Shown in pieces: positions 1 through 4,560 of a stretch of 5,472 nucleotides of DNA (positions within the stretch are counted from its first letter, which is position 1; the number at the start of each line of letters is the position of its first letter). A program made the translations under genes and the position numbers. This stretch comes from Candidatus Woesearchaeota archaeon (GTDB lineage Archaea; Nanobdellota; Nanobdellia; Woesearchaeales; WJKV01): positions 1-5,472 of the forward strand of contig JAHWIA010000062.1 of NCBI GenBank assembly GCA_019322855.1, written 5' to 3'. The notes beneath the pieces were generated by a model. That model did no database searches, was not told the origin of the DNA, and worked only from the letters and a program-made list of their open reading frames with translations.

Positions 1-465
1 GGTTCCTTTCGCCCTTAATGAATCTATGATCTCAAGCGCTTCCCCTCTCTTTCCTTCATCCAATGCAATCAATGGCGTATTTTCAGCAAGAATTATCGAG
101 TTTGTATTGCTCAATGCGCCTTTTGCATTCTTTATCACATCATCAAATATTCCTTTTGCACTCATGCTCGCGCTTATGTCAAGAACCAATACAGTGTTCT
201 TTGTGATGACTGTCTGGTCCACCTTAATCATAGGTTCTGCTACACTCACTGCAAGCAGGATAAGAACTATCAATTGGATAAGGAACAGGATGTCTTTCAA
301 AAAATTCCGCAGGAAACTGCTCTTGTAGATGCTTCCTTTCTGCCTTACTAGAAAAGAAAGTGATGGAAAGATCATCTCTTTAGGCTTCGGCCTAATAAAA
401 TATAGAATGATAAAAGGCACTAATGCTAGAAGTGCGTACAATCCTACTATGTTTCCCCACGCCAT
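1..465 (-). CDS. BatA-type von Willebrand factor A membrane protein, N-terminal part (partial)
   Basis: The 155 residues visible here start at the ATG at 465-463; the rest lies beyond position 1. Residues 5-24 form a first membrane helix. A basic stretch follows containing the IFPSLSFL segment, then a second helix at about 59-76 ending in VAEP. This two-anchor arrangement is the N-terminal domain typical of BatA/aerotolerance-type proteins. The VWA domain starts at about residue 90, with the strand TVLVLDISASMS. D96, S98 and S100 form the DxSxS part of the metal-ion-dependent adhesion site and appear intact. In related archaea and bacteria such proteins are usually encoded with a MoxR ATPase and a DUF58 protein and are thought to act in envelope protein complexes; those partners are not in the window. 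The gene is divergent from the membrane protein at 583 and has its own TATA box at 512-519. The family call is firm; the specific role is unknown. Confidence 0.85.
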   Translation of the reverse strand, partial: MAWGNIVGLYALLALVPFIILYFIRPKPKEMIFPSLSFLVRQKGSIYKSSFLRNFLKDILFLIQLIVLILLAVSVAEPMIKVDQTVITKNTVLVLDISASMSAKGIFDDVIKNAKGALSNTNSIILAENTPLIALDEGKRGEALEIIDSLRAKGT

Positions 466-511
466 GTGTATTTTCCCTGTCTTGTCTTTCCTTTGAAAAA
501 GAGTACCGTCC

Positions 512-519
512 TTTATAAA
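512..519 (-). promoter_or_regulatory. TATA box of the BatA-type gene
   Basis: Read on the minus strand, TTTATAAA is preceded by GAAACA, which would act as the BRE. It lies 47 bp upstream of the ATG at 465. Transcription would be expected to start near 488-492, giving a leader of about 25 nt that includes the purine-rich sequence AGGGAAAA. Confidence 0.6.
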
Positions 520-541
520 TGTTTCGACGGCTGATTATGCA

Positions 542-563
542 AAACATTTATATACAAATGTTT
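542..563 (+). promoter_or_regulatory. TATA box inside an 8-bp inverted repeat, promoter of the membrane protein gene
   Basis: TTTATATA lies at 547-554. It sits within a perfect inverted repeat: AAACATTT at 542-549 and AAATGTTT at 556-563, separated by 6 bp. The distance from the TATA centre to the ATG at 583 is about 32 bp, so the transcript would begin at or within a few bases of the start codon, making it essentially leaderless. The repeat overlaps the TATA box itself, so a protein bound there would compete with TBP. Alternatively the symmetry may only reflect an AT-rich BRE and TATA arrangement. Confidence 0.6.
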
Positions 564-582
564 CTTGTTTATTTGCAGTATA

Positions 583-2316
583 ATGAGGAAGGGAAAAAAG
601 AAAGATAGGGGCAAACTAAAGATATTTCTAATCATAGCTTTAATCATAATTGTTTCCTTGAGCACTGCCTTCCTTGTGAAATTCGCAGTTACAGGCCTTT
701 TGGCAGGCACGACCTATGCTGTGAAGACAGATATTGACGATCACATAGTGCAGGGCTGCGAGCAGAAGCTGGCAGACATGACCTGTTCAAGATGGACTTC
801 TTGCGTGGACGGAAAAAGGTCAAGGACTTGCAGGGACGAATCAGGCTGTCTTGAATACTCCGGCCACTTCGTAGAAGAACAGACCTGTACAGTTGATGTA
901 AAGACCGGAAGCATAAGTACAGGCCCTATAATCGCAGAATTCTGCAACAGCAATAATGAATGCGAAGATAAAGAGAACTACATCCTTTGTCCGAAAGACT
1001 GCAGTGCGAATGGCAAGGATAATCTGTGCAATGACAAGGAGAACGGTATCTGCGATCCTGACTGCGGACCGTATGACAAGGACTGCATTAAGTTTCCAAA
1101 GGCGACCAAGTTCACTCCAGAATTGAGCACAAATTTCAGCCAATTCGACAGTTTCATCCTGAAGAACATGGAATTGGGGATAGAAGGCAAAGGCACTATC
1201 CTTTTCAAGGACGTTGTTGATGTCAGCGGTGCAGACCTTGACAGGCACGTGAACATAAATTACAATCTTGTCAATGTGAATGTGAAAGAATTGCCTGAAT
1301 TAAATGCCAGCGCAAGGATCACATTGTTCAATATCGTCTTCAATGAAACAGCTATATTGTTTAATGGAAAATTGTGTGACGAATGCAATATAAAGAAGTT
1401 CAAGAACGGCACATTGATCTTTGATGTGAAACAGATGGGATCTTACAGGGCAGAGGACAAGAGGATTGCAGAAGAGCAGTTCGGCGCGCACGTTACAAAA
1501 GTTGGAGGATGGACCTTGTTCAATACCATAGTCATCATCCTCATCTCGATATTGATACTTGCAGGCGCAGTCTATGCTTACATGAACAATTACAACAAGA
1601 AACTAATGAAAAAGGTTGAGAAAAATAAATTGATGCCTAAGATAGGAAAAAAGCTCTTTAAGATAAAGAAGGAAGAAATACAGCCAAAAGAAATAGGATT
1701 GAGGCCAAAGCAACTGGTAGAGATCAAACCCTTCCCTAAAGTGAAAGAGCACAAGGAGAAGAAGCCTGCCATCCCTATCGTTGTTGTCAAGAAACACAAG
1801 CAGAAGGTGCAGAAAGTCAAGCCAAAGACAATCGTCGTGAAAAGACTAACCATAAAACCAAAGCGGAGCAGGTCAAAAGTCATGTTCCCTGTCAGCAAGC
1901 TTCCTAAATTAAAGATTCCAAAGGATCCATACAAGGAGGAAAGGCTTGCGAAACAGAGAGCTGCAAAGAAAAGGCTGCAGACGATTAAGAAGAATAAGAA
2001 AAAGAAGACAACAAAGGGAAAAACTACACGAAAGAAGACAACTAAGAAAAAAACAACAAAAAGAAAAGTTAAAAAGAAAAAAACAACTAGGAAAAAGAAA
2101 TCAAGTAAAAAAAGAACAGTCAAGAAGAAACAGACAAAAAGAAAGACAACTAAGAAGAAAGCTAAAAAGAGAGCAGTAAAAAGAAAAATTGTAAAGAAAA
2201 AAACCAAGAAGAAAGCTGTAAAAAGAAAGCCCGCTAAGAAAGTAAAGAAAAAAGCAAAGAGAAAGTCAAAGACAGACCGCCTCATGAGTGAAGCAAAAAA
2301 GCTGTTGAAAAGCTGA
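583..2316 (+). CDS. Two-helix membrane protein with Cys-rich ectodomain and very lysine-rich cytoplasmic tail
   Basis: The product is 577 residues. An in-frame TTG at 565 is possible, but it would precede the expected transcription start, so I chose the ATG at 583. Residues 1-13 are basic and 14-32 form a membrane helix. The outside part (about 34-309) contains 16 cysteines. A thrombospondin-1-like segment lies at 59-102 (C59, W71, C74, C83, C89, C102), followed by a CENGICDPDC-style calcium-loop-like region at 121-168. Next comes a beta-rich domain containing CDEC (C265, C268) and several N-glycosylation sequons. A second helix lies at about 313-335. The remaining 240 residues should be cytoplasmic. 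Their last 116 are about half Lys, with recurring KKKTT, KRK and AVKRK units like histone H1 or AlgP tails. Such tails bind nucleic acid, so a membrane anchor for the nucleoid or for ribosomes is conceivable, but that is inference. I know of no name for this protein. Confidence 0.88.
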   Translation: MRKGKKKDRGKLKIFLIIALIIIVSLSTAFLVKFAVTGLLAGTTYAVKTDIDDHIVQGCEQKLADMTCSRWTSCVDGKRSRTCRDESGCLEYSGHFVEEQTCTVDVKTGSISTGPIIAEFCNSNNECEDKENYILCPKDCSANGKDNLCNDKENGICDPDCGPYDKDCIKFPKATKFTPELSTNFSQFDSFILKNMELGIEGKGTILFKDVVDVSGADLDRHVNINYNLVNVNVKELPELNASARITLFNIVFNETAILFNGKLCDECNIKKFKNGTLIFDVKQMGSYRAEDKRIAEEQFGAHVTKVGGWTLFNTIVIILISILILAGAVYAYMNNYNKKLMKKVEKNKLMPKIGKKLFKIKKEEIQPKEIGLRPKQLVEIKPFPKVKEHKEKKPAIPIVVVKKHKQKVQKVKPKTIVVKRLTIKPKRSRSKVMFPVSKLPKLKIPKDPYKEERLAKQRAAKKRLQTIKKNKKKKTTKGKTTRKKTTKKKTTKRKVKKKKTTRKKKSSKKRTVKKKQTKRKTTKKKAKKRAVKRKIVKKKTKKKAVKRKPAKKVKKKAKRKSKTDRLMSEAKKLLKS

Positions 2317-2337
2317 TTCTATATACAAAACAAAACA

Positions 2338-2345
2338 TTTATATA
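2338..2345 (+). promoter_or_regulatory. TATA box upstream of a small ORF
   Basis: TTTATATA is embedded in AAAACATTTATATA (2332-2345), identical over 14 bp to the box at 541-554 upstream of the large membrane protein. ATGTTT follows, so arms AAACAT and ATGTTT again flank the box. The predicted transcription start is about 2366-2371, just before the GGGGGTTG of the small ORF. A strong box here implies a transcript between the two annotated neighbours. Confidence 0.55.
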
Positions 2346-2375
2346 TGTTTAACACTAGATAATATGTAAAGGGGG

Positions 2376-2501
2376 TTGATCAAAGTTTTACAAATAAAAT
2401 TCAGGAATAAAGAGGATCATGACGATTCAAGCCAGCACGTAGATGAAGAGTTTGCACACGTCAGGAAAAAAATCACTAGAATTAATGAACTCGATTTCTA
2501 A
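2376..2501 (+). CDS. Possible small protein of 41 residues, function unknown
   Basis: A TTG at 2376 opens a 41-codon frame reading LIKVLQIKFRNKEDHDDSSQ (first residue Met if initiated) and ending NELDF before TAA. It is charged, with an acidic-His middle and a basic C-terminal part, and looks like a short beta strand followed by a helix. Support: a well-placed TATA box at 2338-2345, a purine run GGGGG directly before the TTG, and no gene otherwise explaining that promoter. Against it: GGGGG abuts the start with no spacing, whereas other TTG starts in the window have 5-7 nt. The transcript could instead be a noncoding RNA. I recognise no family. Confidence 0.4.
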   Translation: MIKVLQIKFRNKEDHDDSSQHVDEEFAHVRKKITRINELDF

Positions 2502-2562
2502 TACAACAGCAACAACTGTAAAACATCTGGCAGTAATAGTAACTAGTATAAGAATTCTCCAG

Positions 2563-2584
2563 AAAAAAGATTAATAAAAAAAAA
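2563..2584 (-). terminator. T-run terminator of the small beta-barrel gene
   Basis: On the minus strand the stop codon at 2588-2586 is followed almost at once by nine T (2584-2576) and then by six T (2568-2563). Oligo-T runs of this kind are the usual archaeal intrinsic termination signal. No stem is needed or evident. Confidence 0.6.
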
Positions 2585-2585
2585 T

Positions 2586-2795
2586 TTATTTCTTTGCTTT
2601 GTATCCTTTAGGAACTCTGGATATGTCACGGAAAGCGCTTGTTCCTTTCTGTTGGCTAAACTGAACCTTGTCACCAACTTTAAAATCAAGCTTCATTGGT
2701 ACTTCAAGATAAATTAATTTTCCCCCTGATCTAACTCTCAGTCTTGCGACACCATCCTTGTGAATTCTCATTTCTTCTACTGTACCTGTAGGCAT
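2586..2795 (-). CDS. Small OB-fold/beta-barrel-like protein of 69 residues
   Basis: The start is the ATG at 2795-2793. SD GAGGTGAT (2808-2801) is 5 nt upstream, which is good spacing, whereas the in-frame TTG at 2801 overlaps the SD. The product begins MPTGTVEEMRIHKDGVARLR. It has alternating hydrophobic residues suggesting four or five short strands (GTVEEM, VARLRV, LIYLEV, KVQFSQ, AFRDI), a conserved-looking FKVGDKVQF turn and a basic KGYKAKK tail. The G-x-V start and the VGDKV turn resemble small nucleic-acid-binding barrels (OB, cold-shock or S1-like). I do not see the RNP motifs of true cold-shock proteins, so an RNA- or DNA-binding role is inference. It is monocistronic, with its own TATA box at 2841-2848 and a T-run terminator immediately after the stop. 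Confidence 0.75.
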   Translation of the reverse strand: MPTGTVEEMRIHKDGVARLRVRSGGKLIYLEVPMKLDFKVGDKVQFSQQKGTSAFRDISRVPKGYKAKK

Positions 2796-2840
2796 TATCA
2801 ATCACCTCATATTTTGATTCTATACATAAATATTGTATAA

Positions 2841-2848
2841 TATATAAA
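2841..2848 (-). promoter_or_regulatory. TATA box of the small beta-barrel gene
   Basis: The minus strand reads TTTATATA 46 bp upstream of the ATG at 2795, predicting a leader of about 25 nt that contains the SD. The complementary strand reads TATATAAA. This could serve a plus-strand transcript starting near 2865-2870, at the left edge of the inverted-repeat element. Confidence 0.55.
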
Positions 2849-2851
2849 CGT

Positions 2852-2970
2852 TTCTATATGGGGGCATAGTGTCTAGCGTAGTGATTATGTATAACAATCT
2901 AATAATAAAGACTCGGATATACAGTAGAATTAGCATAATGACGAAGCACACTATGCCCATTCTATATGGG
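2852..2970. repeat. Inverted-repeat element flanked by a direct repeat (MITE-like, or structured RNA)
   Basis: GGGCATAGTGT (2862-2872) is the exact reverse complement of ACACTATGCCC (2948-2958). TTCTATATGGG occurs just outside on the left (2852-2862) and again on the right (2960-2970). The simplest mobile-element reading is a 99-bp element at 2861-2959 with near-perfect 12-bp ends and a 9-bp target duplication, TTCTATATG. The interior also folds: ATTATG (2884-2889) with CATAAT (2934-2939), and CTAAT (2898-2902) with ATTAG (2929-2933). As RNA it would therefore be one long interrupted hairpin. It has no coding capacity. It fills the middle of the spacer between two divergent genes. I cannot assign it to an IS family. 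Confidence 0.45.
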
Positions 2971-2986
2971 AAATCCTTTTCTCTTT
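2956..2986 (+). terminator. Possible hairpin plus T-rich tract after the inverted-repeat element
   Basis: CCCAT (2956-2960) and ATGGG (2966-2970) form a 5-bp stem with a TCTAT loop, followed by CCTTTTCTCTTTA (2975-2987). This would suit termination of a plus-strand RNA covering the inverted-repeat element. The CCCAT arm also pairs with the left end of that element, so the two structures compete. It is weak evidence by itself. Confidence 0.25.
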
Positions 2987-2990
2987 ACTG

Positions 2991-3022
2991 CGATAATCGT
3001 AATTGTTAAGCGTAATCGATAA
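2991..3022 (+). repeat. Paired short repeats directly upstream of the TATA box at 3024
   Basis: CGTAAT occurs at 2998-3003 and 3011-3016, and CGATAA at 2991-2996 and 3017-3022. The order is CGATAA, CGTAAT, spacer, CGTAAT, CGATAA, giving a nested, mirror-like layout that ends 1 bp before the TATA box. This is where archaeal activators bind, but no regulator is identified. Confidence 0.35.
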
Positions 3023-3023
3023 G

Positions 3024-3031
3024 TTTATATA
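3024..3031 (+). promoter_or_regulatory. TATA box of the 166-residue protein gene
   Basis: TTTATATA lies 35-42 bp upstream of the TTG at 3066. The expected transcription start is about 3050-3054, giving a leader of roughly 13-15 nt that is just long enough to contain the SD GGGGG at 3054-3058. Confidence 0.6.
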
Positions 3032-3065
3032 GGAGCTCAACCTCCAAATAGATGGGGGTATTAAT

Positions 3066-3566
3066 TTGAAAAGAATCAATCAGGGGAGCATAGGCTCTGA
3101 TGGCCTTGCTAAAAGATTCGAAACAAGAGGGGGCCTGGAAAAAGAGGTTGAGACTGTTCCTGATCTATCAGGTATAGAGACTAATATCTATCTTGCGCCT
3201 TACAATCCATTGCATGAAGAGATTGTAGAAGACTCTATCAATAAAGTTGAAGCCGGTTCTTGCTATGTTTCTATCTTCTTTGAAACAAGATTCGATACGA
3301 GCGGATATGTTGAAGTGCCTAATGTAGAAAGAAAATCTGTAAGAACAGCTTTCTTGCGAGCCTTGGATGTGTTTTCAAGGATTGCTTTGAACAGAAATCT
3401 GGATCTGTCACAGACAGGATTGATAATACAGGTTCTTTACGAAGACAGAAGCGAAAGACCTGATCTAGAAAAATACTATGAACAATTGGCAAATCATGTA
3501 AAGGATGTTACTGTCTATTGCAAAACATTTTCTGAATACGAAAAAGAACTCAAGGAAGTTCAGTAG
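3066..3566 (+). CDS. Protein of unknown function, 166 residues
   Basis: Translation starts at TTG 3066, with SD GGGGG (3054-3058) 7 nt upstream. The ATG at 3052 is out of use because its frame stops after five codons. The product has an uncharged-to-basic N-terminus of about 30 residues, then a soluble, mixed alpha/beta body. Predicted strands are around TNIYLAPY, CYVSIFFETRF, TGLIIQVLYED and DVTVYCKTF. Helices are around HEEIVEDSINKVEAG, RTAFLRALDVFSRIAL, LEKYYEQLANH and a charged C-terminal SEYEKELKEV. There is no signal peptide or membrane segment, and only two cysteines with no metal motif. I do not recognise the family. It is transcribed alone from its own TATA box. Its last 17 bp overlap the end of the convergent gene at 3550, so the two coding ends constrain each other. 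Confidence 0.8.
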   Translation: MKRINQGSIGSDGLAKRFETRGGLEKEVETVPDLSGIETNIYLAPYNPLHEEIVEDSINKVEAGSCYVSIFFETRFDTSGYVEVPNVERKSVRTAFLRALDVFSRIALNRNLDLSQTGLIIQVLYEDRSERPDLEKYYEQLANHVKDVTVYCKTFSEYEKELKEVQ

Positions 3567-4383
3567 AAACAGGATACAAAGCTGTTTTTCTCTTTATATC
3601 TCGAAGAAGTTTTCCACCGTCTATGATTCTTGTTGTCTGTCTCTTTTCTTTTTGTTCCTTAACACCATAGATAGACAATAATTTAGAATAAACCAGCATC
3701 TCTTCCGGATCAAGTTCTGATAGTTTTTCTCTTACTGCATTTTCGAAATCAAACATTCCGTTTCTGATCCTGTCTGTTAGGAACTTCTCATGAAGTTCAG
3801 GATATCTTTTCAATGGCTTGTCTATCATAAAATTGAAAACAAATTTATCAATATAATCTGCCTGGAAGTTGGGAAGCGCAAGCAATGCTTTTCTGTATCC
3901 TGGATGATGCTCTCCTATGATGTAAGGCTTCCTGTCACCTGCATCAAGATAAAGAGCATGGATGTTTTTCTCAGCACCCAAGGATTTTATTTTTGTCTCC
4001 CAAAAACCGAATATCAGGCCGTCGTACTCATTTCGCCTCATCTTTTCAATAGCTTCCTTGTCATCAAAAGCAAAATCGAGATCACACCCAGGAATATTTC
4101 TTATGAAATCCTCTTTAGGCACGTCATTGCAATATACAAGGATTCTCGGTCTTAACGGCAGCCCGCGTTCTTCTGCTTCATGAAAGATAAGCTTTATAGT
4201 GCGTTCTCCAAGCATCTCATGTGCCCCTTTTGTGAGATCCAGCAATTCTTGGGCTTGCTGTATATTGCTATTGCCGAAAAATGGATAAGAATTCTTGAAT
4301 TTCTCAATATTGGCAGCTGTAAGACTCGCGCACAAGCCAACCAGACCGCTGTGTTCCTCACCAGATGATTCTAATACTGTCAT
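3550..4383 (-). CDS. Protein of unknown function with possible degenerate receiver-like domain, 277 residues
   Basis: The start is the ATG at 4383-4381, about 20 nt after the expected transcription start and without a clear SD. Residues 1-75 are mostly helical. Residues 79 to about 185 follow a beta-alpha order like a CheY receiver: strand RILVYCND (80-87), helix, strand DLDFAF (101-106), helix KEAIEKMRR, strand GLIFGFW (122-128), and then IHALYLDAG. In real receivers the third strand ends in the phosphorylated Asp. Here G126-F127 occupy that place and only one acidic residue, D87, follows strand one. If the fold is right, it would be a non-phosphorylated pseudo-receiver. The last 80 residues are charged and helical. 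There are no membrane segments. Its 3' end overlaps the convergent 166-residue gene by 17 bp. The receiver idea rests on pattern only and the fold could be another Rossmann-like one. Confidence 0.78.
   Translation of the reverse strand: MTVLESSGEEHSGLVGLCASLTAANIEKFKNSYPFFGNSNIQQAQELLDLTKGAHEMLGERTIKLIFHEAEERGLPLRPRILVYCNDVPKEDFIRNIPGCDLDFAFDDKEAIEKMRRNEYDGLIFGFWETKIKSLGAEKNIHALYLDAGDRKPYIIGEHHPGYRKALLALPNFQADYIDKFVFNFMIDKPLKRYPELHEKFLTDRIRNGMFDFENAVREKLSELDPEEMLVYSKLLSIYGVKEQKEKRQTTRIIDGGKLLRDIKRKTALYPVSTELP
3583..3598 (+). terminator. Candidate T-rich terminator of the 166-residue protein gene
   Basis: TGTTTTTCTCTTTATA begins 16 nt after the stop codon at 3566, inside the convergent gene. 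Reciprocally, the convergent gene reads a T5 run (3545-3541) just after its own stop at 3550. Each gene thus seems to carry the other's termination tract. Confidence 0.3.
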
Positions 4384-4403
4384 TTTCTCTGTGGTTTCTC
4401 TAC

Positions 4404-4414
4404 AGATTCAGAAC
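4404..4414. promoter_or_regulatory. Candidate operator, left copy (AGATTCAGAAC)
   Basis: AGATTCAGAAC lies between the TATA box at 4424-4431 and the start of the minus-strand gene. It matches the reverse complement of the site at 4530-4540 in 10 of 11 positions. Placement between TATA and gene start suits a repressor. No regulator is known. Confidence 0.3.
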
Positions 4415-4423
4415 AAAAACAGG

Positions 4424-4431
4424 TATATAAA
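4424..4431 (-). promoter_or_regulatory. TATA box of the 277-residue protein gene
   Basis: The minus strand reads TTTATATA, 41-48 bp upstream of the ATG at 4383. The predicted leader is about 15-20 nt and has no strong SD. Confidence 0.6.
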
Positions 4432-4499
4432 TCTTGTAGAAAATCAGGCACAAATTTGGTTCAAAAACGGCCTTTTTACTACTCAATTTCAGTGAAAGG

Positions 4500-4513
4500 G
4501 TTCTGTAAAGAAC
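4500..4513. promoter_or_regulatory. Small palindrome upstream of the DnaG-like gene
   Basis: GTTCT and AGAAC form 5-bp arms around GTAA, 7 bp before the TATA box at 4520. The arms share the GTTC/GAAC core of the sites at 4404-4414 and 4530-4540, so it may be a third, weaker copy of one binding site. Confidence 0.25.
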
Positions 4514-4519
4514 AAAATA

Positions 4520-4527
4520 TTTATATT
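4520..4527 (+). promoter_or_regulatory. TATA box of the DnaG-like gene
   Basis: TTTATATT lies 34-41 bp upstream of the TTG at 4561. The expected transcription start is about 4547-4550, leaving a leader of about 11-14 nt that contains the SD GAGGGG (4550-4555). Confidence 0.55.
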
Positions 4528-4529
4528 CA

Positions 4530-4540
4530 GTTCAGAATCT
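4530..4540. promoter_or_regulatory. Candidate operator, right copy (GTTCAGAATCT)
   Basis: This is the inverted counterpart of the site at 4404-4414, with one mismatch. It lies 2 bp downstream of the TATA box at 4520-4527, before the expected transcript start of the DnaG-like gene. Both divergent promoters thus carry the element on the gene side of their TATA box. Confidence 0.3.
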
Positions 4541-4560
4541 TTTCAAGATGAGGGGTAACT

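Noticed and set aside
26..328. 100-residue plus-strand ORF at the left edge
   Set aside because: It lies antisense to the BatA-type gene, whose VWA and membrane-helix motifs are unmistakable; no TATA box precedes it.
565..582. TTG at 565 as the start of the membrane protein, adding six residues
   Set aside because: The TATA box at 547-554 predicts transcription starting near the ATG at 583, so the TTG would lie upstream of the transcript, and no SD precedes it.
841..1256. Overlapping minus-strand ORFs within the ectodomain of the membrane protein
   Set aside because: Cys and Asp-rich plus-strand coding leaves open antisense frames; no SD or TATA box, and the plus-strand domain order is coherent.
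1966..2280. CRISPR-like or tandem DNA repeat in the AAGAAA-rich region
   Set aside because: Units are irregular in length and sequence; the periodicity comes from lysine codons, not from conserved repeats with spacers.
1590..2285. 231-residue Phe/Leu-rich minus-strand ORF that looks like a membrane protein
   Set aside because: It is the antisense shadow of the lysine-rich tail: AAG/AAA read backwards gives CTT/TTT. It has no promoter or SD, and the plus frame is clearly real.
2861..2959. tRNA gene, suggested by the paired ends and a TCTAGCGTAGTGATTATG stretch resembling a D-arm
   Set aside because: No TTCGA-type T-loop and no 5-bp T-stem next to the 3' acceptor strand on either DNA strand; no anticodon stem of the right size.
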